Shown here: piece by piece, positions 11,752-19,257 of the stretch | Layout of the letters: every line of letters starts with the position of its first letter | Numbering within the stretch: position 1 is the stretch's first letter | DNA from: an uncultured Rikenella sp. | GTDB lineage: Bacteria; Bacteroidota; Bacteroidia; Bacteroidales; Rikenellaceae | Reading direction: 5' to 3' | DNA length: 30,338 nucleotides | NCBI RefSeq assembly: GCF_910579375.1 | Contig: NZ_CAJTUJ010000015.1 | Coordinates: 1 to 30,338 of the forward strand | Notes under the pieces: generated by a model | The model's database searches: none | Seen by the model: the letters and a program-made list of their open reading frames with translations, nothing else | Told to the model about the DNA's origin: nothing | Position numbers and translations under genes: made by a program

Positions 11752-13662
11752 ATGAATAAAAACACACTGATCGGTTTGCTGATTATCGGCGTACTCTTGT
11801 TCGGGTTCAGCTGGTACAACAACAAACAATACACGGAGCGGTTAGCGGCGCAACAGGAACAACAGCGGATCAACGACTCCATTGCACGGGCCGATGCGCC
11901 GGCAGGGCAACAAGGGTTGGCCACGGACGAAAGTTTCAACCAGGGGAGCCTGATGCCGGATACGGCAGCAGTGAATCCGCAGGCACCGGCGGTGGGAACC
12001 GTGCTGGGTGGAGGCGGCGGCATATACAATGCCCAATTGGTCGGAAAAGAGGAGTTTTACACCCTCGAAAACGATCTTTTCGAGTTGACATTCTCGAATA
12101 AAGGGGGGCGGATTGCAGCGGCACGGCTCAAGGAGTACAAGCGGTATAACGGAGAGCCGCTGATGCTCTTCACCGAAGCGGGTTCGCGGTTCAACCTGAA
12201 CCTCTTCGCACCGATGCAGATCAATACCGCCGACTTCTATTTCACGCCTCAAACGGTTTCGGATTCCGTAATCGCCTTCCGGCTCTATGCGGACAGTGCG
12301 AAGGCTTCCTATCTGGAATATCGCTATGCGATTCGGCCGGACAACTATCTGGTGGACATGAAGATCGACCTCTCGCACTTCAAAGAGAAGATTGCGCCGA
12401 ACCAACCGGATATGACGTTGGCATGGAACATCGTCTCGCCGCAGGAAGAGAAAGGGTTCCAGAACGAAAACAACTATACGACGATCGCTTACAAATATCC
12501 GGGCGAGAGCTCTATCGAGGAGTTCGGCATGTCCACGGGGACGAAGGAGGAGAACATCTCGACGAAAGTCCAATGGGTGGCTTTCAAGCAGCAGTTCTTT
12601 TCATCGATCATTGTCGCCAATGACAACTTCGCTACGGCGGCTTTGAAATACAACACCTTCCCGCCGACGGACGATAATATCAAGGACTTCTCGGCAGCGA
12701 TGACACTCCCCTACTCGGCTTCGATGACCGAAGGGTATGACCTGCAATTCTACTTCGGGCCGAATAAATTCTCGGTTTTGAAGCAGTACGGAGATTTGGA
12801 GTTCCAGAAACTCGTGCCGCTGGGCTGGTGGATTATCGGATGGATCAACCGGTATGTCGTCATTCCCGTATTCGATTTCCTGGGGAGTTACATTGCCAAC
12901 TTCGGCATCGTTATCCTGATCCTGACGGTGCTGATCAAGTTGTTGATCTTCCCGCTCACTTATAAATCGTACCTCTCGACGGCGAAAATGCGGCTCTTGA
13001 AACCGGAGATCGACAAACTGAACGAAAAGTATCCCCGCAAAGAGGATGCGATGAAGAAACAACAGGCGATGATGCAGCTCTATAAGTCGGCCGGGGTCAA
13101 TCCGATGGGCGGATGTCTGCCGATGCTGATTCAGTTTCCGATCCTGATCGCCATGTTCCGCTTCTTCCCGGCGGCGATCGAGTTGCGGGACAAATCGTTC
13201 CTCTGGGCGGACGACCTGTCGTCGTATGACAGCATCTGGACTTTCCCGGACGGTTTCAGCATTCCGTTCTATGGCGATCATGTCAGTCTGTTCGCTTTGC
13301 TGATGGCGGTTTCGCTCTTCATCACTTCGAAAATCAACTATGCGCAGTCGGCGGGGATGAGCAACCAGCAGATGCCGGGGATGAAGTTCATGATGCTCTA
13401 TCTCATGCCGGTTCTGTTGTTGGTTTGGTTCAATAACTACTCGGCGGGGCTGTGCTATTACTACTTTTTGTCCAATCTGATCACCATCGGGCAGACTTAT
13501 GCGTTCCGGTATATCGTGGACGAGAAAAAGTTGCATGCCCAGATGATGGAGAATACGAAAAAGCCGATCAAGAAGTCGAAATGGCAGATGCGTCTCGAGG
13601 AGATGCAGCGGCAACAGGAGGCGTTGCGCAAACAACAACAGCAACGTGGCGGTAAACGATAA
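11752..13662 (+). CDS. yidC: Membrane protein insertase YidC
   Basis: YidC inserts and folds inner-membrane proteins, alone or with SecYEG. The 636 residues follow the Gram-negative plan: N-terminal anchor (NTLIGLLIIGVLLFGFSW, residues 4-21), a large periplasmic beta-sandwich domain (about 90-345), then the conserved five-helix core from about 375 with LTVLIKLLIFPLTYKSY, GGCLPMLIQFPILIAMF, and the late helices SLFALLMAVSLFITSK and YLMPVLLLVWFNNYSAGLCYYYF. The groove Arg of E. coli YidC (in VRGIMYPLT) is Lys here (LIKLLIFPLT). The tail is basic and Gln-rich (RKQQQQRGGKR), as expected for ribosome contact. It is the last gene of the unit; a repeat-rich block follows. Confidence 0.97.
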   Translation: MNKNTLIGLLIIGVLLFGFSWYNNKQYTERLAAQQEQQRINDSIARADAPAGQQGLATDESFNQGSLMPDTAAVNPQAPAVGTVLGGGGGIYNAQLVGKEEFYTLENDLFELTFSNKGGRIAAARLKEYKRYNGEPLMLFTEAGSRFNLNLFAPMQINTADFYFTPQTVSDSVIAFRLYADSAKASYLEYRYAIRPDNYLVDMKIDLSHFKEKIAPNQPDMTLAWNIVSPQEEKGFQNENNYTTIAYKYPGESSIEEFGMSTGTKEENISTKVQWVAFKQQFFSSIIVANDNFATAALKYNTFPPTDDNIKDFSAAMTLPYSASMTEGYDLQFYFGPNKFSVLKQYGDLEFQKLVPLGWWIIGWINRYVVIPVFDFLGSYIANFGIVILILTVLIKLLIFPLTYKSYLSTAKMRLLKPEIDKLNEKYPRKEDAMKKQQAMMQLYKSAGVNPMGGCLPMLIQFPILIAMFRFFPAAIELRDKSFLWADDLSSYDSIWTFPDGFSIPFYGDHVSLFALLMAVSLFITSKINYAQSAGMSNQQMPGMKFMMLYLMPVLLLVWFNNYSAGLCYYYFLSNLITIGQTYAFRYIVDEKKLHAQMMENTKKPIKKSKWQMRLEEMQRQQEALRKQQQQRGGKR

Positions 13663-13688
13663 ATTCTGTCTTTGCCCGGGAGGGTACT

Positions 13689-13794
13689 GTTCTTTTTAAC
13701 TTCGCTGCGCTCGTTTTCCTCCTCGCCGCTCGGCAATTTGCAAACCATGTTTGCATTGCCCTCGCTGGCAGCGTCGGTTGTGAACAAAAAGAAC
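13689..13794. repeat. Nested palindromic element downstream of yidC
   Basis: The outer arms GTTCTTTTT (13689-13697) and AAAAAGAAC (13786-13794) pair perfectly. An inner inverted repeat around the centre pairs GCAAAC with GTTTGC and GCAAT with ATTGC, with a 2-nt bulge. CGCTGGCAGCG near 13762 is a further small palindrome. The block is gene-free and sits 26 nt after the yidC stop. It could act as a terminator or be a short non-autonomous repeat; I saw no second copy of this part in the window. Confidence 0.5.
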
Positions 13795-13811
13795 CAAAAA
13801 AACTTTCGAGC

Positions 13812-13828
13812 GCATCCCTGTGGGATGC
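13812..13828. repeat. Small perfect hairpin
   Basis: GCATCCC (13812-13818) pairs with GGGATGC (13822-13828) around a TGT loop. It lies between the nested palindrome and the dispersed repeat and is part of the same gene-free block. Confidence 0.5.
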
Positions 13829-13850
13829 TCTGGCCGTGTCTGCCCGATTG

Positions 13851-13930
13851 GTTGGGCTGGGTTTTCTCGGCGGGGCGCTATAATGCGAGTATTACCCCAA
13901 TGCGCCCGCGCCGGAAAACCACAGCCCAAC
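13851..13930. repeat. Long imperfect stem-loop in the yidC-HdeD gap
   Basis: GTTGGGCTG and GGTTTTC on the left (13851-13866) pair with GGAAAACC and CAGCCCAAC on the right (13913-13930), apart from a one-base bulge. The stem continues as GGCG/GGGCGC (13869-13878) with GCGCCC/CGCC (13902-13912). About 27 bp pair in total, closed by an AT-rich loop. Its right arm is the start of the dispersed repeat that recurs at 30305-30322. Confidence 0.6.
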
Positions 13931-14035
13931 GAACAAGGCGGAGAGAACCCGTGGTCGGCCCAACGGGACGACCTCTGCAAAAGTTCTTTGCGCCGCTTTC
14001 TTACAAGAAAGCGGCAGTTCCCTGCGGGTAGACAC
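13906..14035 (+). repeat. Dispersed intergenic repeat, copy 1
   Basis: About 130 bp that recur, inverted, at 30199-30338. Shared landmarks in order are the GGAAAACCACAGCCCAAC box, a GGCGGAGAGAACCCGTGGTC box, the hairpin GGTCGGCCC/GGGACGACC (13953-13961 with 13965-13973, one G-A mismatch), the box CTCTGCAAAAGTTCTTTG, an 11-bp perfect hairpin (13992-14002 with 14005-14015, loop AC) and GGGTAGACAC. It sits between yidC and the next gene and reads in the same direction as yidC. It has no plausible coding capacity. Confidence 0.85.
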
Positions 14036-14097
14036 GGAATAACCAAGTCTTGGCGCGGTTTTTGTTGAAATTCGGATAAAACTTAATTTACATCAGA

Positions 14098-14709
14098 ATG
14101 GAAAAGACTATAAGAACCTATAATGCTCTCTTGTGGGGTATTGTAGCCATGATTGTCGGACTCGTGATGATCGTTTGGTCCGTCAGGATTCTACAATGGG
14201 GCGTTAAATTGATCGGTGTGGTCGCCATCGTAATCGGAGTCGTTCAATTCGTCAGCTTCATGGTACGAACCAAAGGGATGACAGACCGGTGGAAATACCT
14301 GCCGATTGCCGCTCCGATTGCCGTGATTTGGGGGACACTGTTACTGCTCAGTCCAGAGCTGTGGACGAACCTCTTCCTGATTCTGTTCGGCGTACTCTTG
14401 ATTTTCTTGGGGCTCTATCAGTTGGTCTCGATGTACAAAATCAAGAAAAACGGCGTGAAAGTACCCGGGTTCTACTTTTTCTTTTCGATTTTGCTGATGG
14501 TAGCCGGGATTTTCGCCGCCGCACAACCGACCTATATGGCCTCTTGGTTCATGACCTTTATCGGAGCTTGGATTCTGGCCTATGGTGTGATGGAAATTTT
14601 CAGTTACTTCACCTTGCGGGCTCCGTTGGAAGGACACGAAGCTCCGGTGTCGCAGGAAAAAGAAGAGACCAAGGCGGTGGATGAAGAGGTGAAAAAAATC
14701 GAAGAATAA
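14098..14709 (+). CDS. HdeD/DUF308-like small membrane protein
   Basis: A 203-residue inner-membrane protein with about six hydrophobic segments arranged as pairs: LLWGIVAMIVGLVMIVWSV, IGVVAIVIGVVQFVSFMV, PIAVIWGTLLLLSP, LFLILFGVLLIFLGLYQL, FYFFFSILLMVAGIFAAAQP and WFMTFIGAWILAYGVMEIF. This repeated Gly-rich hairpin plan and the length fit the HdeD/DUF308 family. HdeD in E. coli is linked to acid resistance, but most family members have no known role. The last 35 residues are a charged Glu/Lys tail, probably cytoplasmic. It appears monocistronic: a repeat block lies upstream and a perfect palindrome terminator downstream. Confidence 0.8.
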   Translation: MEKTIRTYNALLWGIVAMIVGLVMIVWSVRILQWGVKLIGVVAIVIGVVQFVSFMVRTKGMTDRWKYLPIAAPIAVIWGTLLLLSPELWTNLFLILFGVLLIFLGLYQLVSMYKIKKNGVKVPGFYFFFSILLMVAGIFAAAQPTYMASWFMTFIGAWILAYGVMEIFSYFTLRAPLEGHEAPVSQEKEETKAVDEEVKKIEE

Positions 14710-14730
14710 GCCTTGGGAGATTGAAAATTA

Positions 14731-14764
14731 AGAACGGCCTCGGAAAATTTTCCGAGGCCGTTCT
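14731..14764. terminator. Bidirectional terminator, 34-bp perfect palindrome
   Basis: AGAACGGCCTCGGAAAA pairs exactly with TTTTCCGAGGCCGTTCT. It lies between two convergent genes (ends at 14709 and 14787), and its arms carry T-runs usable from either side, so it should stop transcription in both directions. Confidence 0.85.
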
Positions 14765-14786
14765 ATTTATATGCTCAGTACGCGAA

Positions 14787-16565
14787 TTATAACGCATTCA
14801 ATAACGCGTGCAACTCCGCCACCATCTCCGTAGCCGATTGGCCGCTCGCCGCCAAACCCTCCGGAGTGAATTTGGCCACCGTCCGATTCAATTTGTCGAG
14901 CTCTTCGGTCGCCCCTCTGGCCCCTAACTCCGCCCGCAACCGGGCGATTTTTTCGCAATCCTGAAGCCCCTCCACCAGACGTTCGAAACGGATGCTGCTC
15001 CGCGGCCCCGGATAGATGCTGTAGGTGTCGCCCGCCGCCCAGCTGCGGAAACGCGAATCGCACAACGGATCGGCCGTCCAGCTGTTGACCGCCCAACGCA
15101 AATACCCGTCATATCCTCCGGCCACGGCATGAAACACCGTCCACGCCGCTTCGGCCGGCGCCGAGAAGGTGAACGTATTCGGGAAAGCCTCCGTACAACA
15201 CGTATAAACGGTACTGATCTGTCCCCTCCGTTCGCGTTCCGCCTTCACCTCTTTCGGGAACTGCTGACCATACGGAATACTCAGGTAGTAGAGGTCGGAC
15301 TCGATCTCCGGATGGTAGTTGCCGGCCAGCGTGATTTTGAATTCCGGATCCGTCTCCCGAATCAGCTTGATCGCTTCGCGCATCGCCTCCATGGGCCGTT
15401 CGTCCATCGAGATCGCCGTCTTTTCGAACCACCCTTTTTCACGCAAATGGCGGGCGAAATCCTTCAGAAAAACTCCCCAGTACTCCGTATAAGCCGCATC
15501 GCCCGGTTTCGCCTCGACAAACTGCACCCGGTTGGTCGCCTGGTCGTAATAGTCGAACCGTAAATCCCACGGAATCATCGTGTAGCAGTTGATCATCTCA
15601 TCGATTCCCACCTCGTTCATCATGAATTCGACCCATTTGTCGAAGACCGTATAGTCGTAGCTCCACGTGCCGTCGATCCGTTTGATCCGGGTAATCATGC
15701 TGTCGAAATGATCCTCCGTCTGTCCGTTCCACGGTTTGTACATGATGCTGGTCGTAATCGCCCGCTGTCCCGCATCGGCCAACATCCGCATCAGTGGAAG
15801 CATCGCATCGAAGTGCGCCCGGCTCCAGAGCGGCACCTGATAATACCGTGCGACGGCATACGGATTCTGCCACAAATCGAGGTGGAACGCCCATTTTTTC
15901 GGTTCGGGCAGCGTCCGGGCCAGCACCTCGACTTCGAAAGGCAGGCTCAGCGGCTTGAAATTCGCTCCCGATACGGTCAGCGTCCCTCTGTAACGTCCCG
16001 CCCGGACATCGGTCGGAACCCGCAGGCTCAACCAGATCGGACGTGTCGTGCAGGCTTCGATATCGAGCACTTTGTTGATATCCAGCACATCGGCCACCAG
16101 CGACGAGTCCCAATCCGCCTTGTTCGGCCGGTGTCCGCAACCGCCCTTGCCGTCTTTGTTGAGCTCGTCGGTCATCACATAGCGCACGAAATGAGGCGTC
16201 ACGTCTTCCGAAGGAATCACCGACGACCCGTTTCGCAACTCGCTCACCGTTACTTTCACCTCTTTCAACACCTCGCGCGTCCAAAGCACCGCCTGCGCAT
16301 GGATCCGCTCGCCTTTCCAGGCTTTCAGCCGCAACCGGCCGATCTTTTCAACCGTCGGGAGATCCTGTTTCGCGTACCGGATATCGGTGCTGCCCCACCC
16401 CAGCCGAACCGGAGCCGACATCCGCTCCCACACCTCCCGACCGTCGTGGGCCCGGGTGTCGGTCAGCTCTTCATAGGCGCCCAACGGCGAGTCGTCCGTC
16501 TGCTGGCGGGCAAAAGAGGTCGTTCCGCAAAGGAATAAAAGAGAAAAAATCAGGGTATGTTTCAT
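14787..16565 (-). CDS. Secreted GH123-type glycoside hydrolase (DUF4091 catalytic domain)
   Basis: A 592-residue exported protein with signal peptide MKHTLIFSLLFLCGTTSFA. An N-terminal beta-sandwich-like region (about 50-220, containing RPIWLSLRVPTDVRAGRYRG) precedes a TIM-barrel-like domain (about 225-560). The barrel has WNPYAVARYY-like elements, CYTMIPWDLRFDYYD, and D388-E389 in AISMDERPMEAM, the adjacent Asp-Glu pair expected for substrate-assisted catalysis. Family GH123 contains beta-N-acetylgalactosaminidases acting on glycosphingolipid-type glycans; the substrate here is inferred. I chose the ATG at 16565 because it starts the signal peptide; an upstream in-frame ATG at 16751 would add 62 non-homologous residues and swallow the promoter. 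It is divergent from the phosphoesterase-sulfatase unit. Confidence 0.85.
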   Translation of the reverse strand: MKHTLIFSLLFLCGTTSFARQQTDDSPLGAYEELTDTRAHDGREVWERMSAPVRLGWGSTDIRYAKQDLPTVEKIGRLRLKAWKGERIHAQAVLWTREVLKEVKVTVSELRNGSSVIPSEDVTPHFVRYVMTDELNKDGKGGCGHRPNKADWDSSLVADVLDINKVLDIEACTTRPIWLSLRVPTDVRAGRYRGTLTVSGANFKPLSLPFEVEVLARTLPEPKKWAFHLDLWQNPYAVARYYQVPLWSRAHFDAMLPLMRMLADAGQRAITTSIMYKPWNGQTEDHFDSMITRIKRIDGTWSYDYTVFDKWVEFMMNEVGIDEMINCYTMIPWDLRFDYYDQATNRVQFVEAKPGDAAYTEYWGVFLKDFARHLREKGWFEKTAISMDERPMEAMREAIKLIRETDPEFKITLAGNYHPEIESDLYYLSIPYGQQFPKEVKAERERRGQISTVYTCCTEAFPNTFTFSAPAEAAWTVFHAVAGGYDGYLRWAVNSWTADPLCDSRFRSWAAGDTYSIYPGPRSSIRFERLVEGLQDCEKIARLRAELGARGATEELDKLNRTVAKFTPEGLAASGQSATEMVAELHALLNAL

Positions 16566-16634
16566 AAAATGAATGGGTTGGTTTTTAATTCGGGCGGCGG
16601 CTCTGTACAAAGACCTTCGAACCGTCGTCAAAAG

Positions 16635-16642
16635 CAAAGATA
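16635..16642 (-). promoter_or_regulatory. Putative -7 box for the GH123 gene
   Basis: TATCTTTG on the minus strand is a perfect consensus match, about 70 nt upstream of the ATG at 16565. A TTTG lies 22 nt further upstream (16665-16668 on the complement), one base longer than the ideal spacer. Confidence 0.55.
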
Positions 16643-16718
16643 TGGAGGAAAAATGATTCCGGCTCAAAATCGACCCCTCGCTGCCGAATCCTTCCCTCCG
16701 GATAGTCGCCCGCACACC

Positions 16719-16749
16719 TTGGCGATTGTTCCGTAAATTAGTAACTTGC
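16719..16749 (+). promoter_or_regulatory. Putative promoter for the phosphoesterase-sulfatase unit
   Basis: TTG at 16719-16721, a 20-nt spacer and TAACTTGC at 16742-16749, which fits TAnnTTTG imperfectly. A small GGAGC/GCTCC hairpin follows near 16759-16771. Support is moderate. Confidence 0.4.
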
Positions 16750-16794
16750 AAAAATTTTGGAGCCTGGCTCCGGATATTTTACTAACCCAAAACC

Positions 16795-19242
16795 ATGAAA
16801 AAACTTTTTATTACAGCTCTTTTGTGTGCTCCGCTGTTCGCAGCAGGACAGCTACGGGGAACCGTTTACTACGATGCCGACGGAAACGGCGTGCGTAACG
16901 CCACCGAGCGCGGTATGGCCGGTGTATCGGTCAGCAACGGTCGGGAGGTGGTCAAAACCGCCGCCGACGGTTCGTTCGAGTTGCCCGACGATCCGAAGGC
17001 CCGCTTTGTAACCGTTACGACGCCGTCGGGTTACCGACCCGGCGAGACGCACTACCTGAAAATCGTTTCCGGGACGGGAAGTTACGATTTCGGGCTGGTG
17101 AGGAACGGCCATACCGGCGCATTCGAATTTATCCAGATCACCGACACCGAGACTCCGACGCCGAAGGAGTGGATCGACGATCTGAAGGACTATGCAGCGG
17201 CCAATTCGACCGCTTTCATTATGCACACGGGCGATATTTGCTATATGCCGGGACTCGATTTCCATGCCGCGAACGTGCGGAACGGGCAGATGGGTATACC
17301 GATGTACTATACGATCGGGAATCACGATCTGGTGCGAGGCGATTACGGCGAACAGTATTTCGAAGAGCGATTCGGGCCGACGTGGTACTCTTTCGAGGTC
17401 GGTAACGTCCATTTTCTGGCGCTTCCGATGCTGGGCGGCGACCATGCCCCTTCGTACAGCAAAAAGCAGGTGCTGGAGTGGATCAAAAACGATCTGGCAC
17501 AGACCGATCCGGATAAGAAGGTCATCATGTTCAACCACGATCTTTGGTTTCCGGGCGACGACTTCGTGATTCGCGCCGGGGGCGATAGCATCGACATGAA
17601 GCGACATAACCTCGTTGCCTTTATCTATGGACACTGGCACAGCCAGTATGCCAAGGAGTCGGGCGGCGTGATGACCTATTGCGCATCGACTCCGGACAAG
17701 GGCGGGATCGACCATTCCCCGGCCTGCTTCCGGGTGATCAGCGTGGATGCCGAGGGGAATCTGTCGGAGAAGACGCGGGCACGATATACGAATATTCCGG
17801 GTACGCTGACCCTGGCGCTGCCGGCGCAGCACGATACGCTTGCGGCGGTGAACGGTACGATTCCGGTGCGGGTGAATGCCTATCGGACTGCGTCGCCGGC
17901 TACGGCGGTTCGGGTAGCGTGGGTCGATGGAGCGAAACGAGGCCGGTGGGTGTCGCTGGTGCCGCAGACCGACTGGGGCTGGAGCGGCGCGCTGGCTGTC
18001 GGCCATCGGAAAGGGACCCAAAAGCTGGTCACGGAGGCGGATTTTGCGGATGGTACCCGACTGGTGGAACACCGCAGTTTCGTGGTGGCCGATGCACCGG
18101 TTGCTGTGACTGTCGGTGCGGATTGGGCCAATCTGGGCGGCACGGCGCCCCATAAGGGGATAGCCGAAGGAGGTGCTTCGTCGGCGCCGCGCTGCGTCTG
18201 GTCGCAGAATGCGGGCGGAAATATCTTTATGACTTCGCCGGTGGTGGGCGACGGGCGGGTGTTCGTGGCCACGATCGACGACGACAACCTGAAAAAATGT
18301 GCCGTAGTGGCTTACGATGCGACGACCGGACGGGAACTCTGGCGCTTCAAAACCGACAATTCGGTGAAGAATACGATGGTCTACAGCGACGGGCTGGTGC
18401 TGGCCTGCGACGCTTCGATGCGGCTCTATGCCATCGACGGGGAGAGCGGAGAGCTGGTTTGGGACAAAAAGCTGACATCGAATATCCTGCCGGAGAACCT
18501 GCATGGTTTGGCGGTGGTAAACGGCGTGGTCTATGCGGGACAGGGCGGAAATTTCGCGGCTCTGCGGGTGAAAGATGGCTCGGTGCTTTGGAAAAACGAG
18601 GCGTGGAGCGGCGGAGAAGGGACGCAGTCGACGACGACCGTGGGCGAGGGAATCGCTCTGGTATCGTCGCACTGGAACGGCCTGTTTGCACACGATGTGA
18701 AGGACGGGCGGCTGCTGTGGAAAAAACAAGACTCGAAGATCCGTTTCCGCGATGGTTCGGCGACGATCTACGACGGGAATATCTATCTGGCCAGCCGCGA
18801 CGAGCTGTTTTTGATCAATCCGCGGTCGGGTGATATCCTGAAAAGTGCCGTACAGTCGGGCATGACATTCGAGGGGGCTTGTGCGCCGGTGGTAACGGAT
18901 CGGATGGTCTACGTCGGGACGGCGGACAAAGGGGTCGTCGCGTTCGACCGGAAGAGTTTCCGACCGGTGTGGAATTTCCTGACAAGACCGGCCTTGTTCT
19001 ACACGGTTCCTTATTATCAGGACTTTCAGAGTTCGGTAGAGACCTCGCCGGTGCTGATCGGTGAAACGCTGGTGTTCGGGGCTTCGGACGGATACCTGTA
19101 CGGGGTCAATGCCGAGAACGGTCGTTTCCTGTGGAAACGGAACCTCGGGGCGCCGATCTTCTCTTCGCCGGCGGTGAGCGGAGACGGGCTGTGGGTGGCG
19201 GATTTTTCCGGAAACCTCTACTGTTTCAAAATCAATCAATAA
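16795..19242 (+). CDS. Secreted metallophosphoesterase fused to a PQQ-type beta-propeller
   Basis: An 815-residue exported protein, signal peptide MKKLFITALLCAPLFAAG. Residues ~20-100 form a small beta domain (GTVYYDADGNGVRNATERG, like SdrD B or metallophosphoesterase N domains). The calcineurin-like domain (~110-290) shows D117, D147 in HTGDICY, N176-H177-D178, H248 in FNHD, and H280-W-H282 in YGHWHS. The usual DxH of motif I is DTE, with Glu119 in place of His. A C-terminal phosphoesterase-type domain follows (~300-455). Residues ~460-815 hold seven PQQ-like blades with endings such as DATTGRELW, DGESGELVW, VKDGSVLW, VKDGRLLW and AENGRFLW. The sulfatase gene starts 15 nt downstream. Likely role: phosphate-ester or phosphodiester cleavage at the cell surface or in the periplasm; substrate unknown. 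Confidence 0.88.
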   Translation: MKKLFITALLCAPLFAAGQLRGTVYYDADGNGVRNATERGMAGVSVSNGREVVKTAADGSFELPDDPKARFVTVTTPSGYRPGETHYLKIVSGTGSYDFGLVRNGHTGAFEFIQITDTETPTPKEWIDDLKDYAAANSTAFIMHTGDICYMPGLDFHAANVRNGQMGIPMYYTIGNHDLVRGDYGEQYFEERFGPTWYSFEVGNVHFLALPMLGGDHAPSYSKKQVLEWIKNDLAQTDPDKKVIMFNHDLWFPGDDFVIRAGGDSIDMKRHNLVAFIYGHWHSQYAKESGGVMTYCASTPDKGGIDHSPACFRVISVDAEGNLSEKTRARYTNIPGTLTLALPAQHDTLAAVNGTIPVRVNAYRTASPATAVRVAWVDGAKRGRWVSLVPQTDWGWSGALAVGHRKGTQKLVTEADFADGTRLVEHRSFVVADAPVAVTVGADWANLGGTAPHKGIAEGGASSAPRCVWSQNAGGNIFMTSPVVGDGRVFVATIDDDNLKKCAVVAYDATTGRELWRFKTDNSVKNTMVYSDGLVLACDASMRLYAIDGESGELVWDKKLTSNILPENLHGLAVVNGVVYAGQGGNFAALRVKDGSVLWKNEAWSGGEGTQSTTTVGEGIALVSSHWNGLFAHDVKDGRLLWKKQDSKIRFRDGSATIYDGNIYLASRDELFLINPRSGDILKSAVQSGMTFEGACAPVVTDRMVYVGTADKGVVAFDRKSFRPVWNFLTRPALFYTVPYYQDFQSSVETSPVLIGETLVFGASDGYLYGVNAENGRFLWKRNLGAPIFSSPAVSGDGLWVADFSGNLYCFKINQ

Positions 19243-19257
19243 ACAACATAAATTCGG

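Noticed and set aside
13672..14046. Open frames of 116-119 codons on both strands in the yidC-HdeD gap
   Set aside because: They run through the palindromes and the dispersed repeat, have no recognisable domain, and the second repeat copy at the right edge does not preserve a matching frame. Treated as chance frames in non-coding repeat DNA.
16566..16751. Longer N-terminus for the GH123-type protein from an ATG at 16751
   Set aside because: It would place 62 unrelated residues before a clear signal peptide and include the -7 box at 16635-16642.
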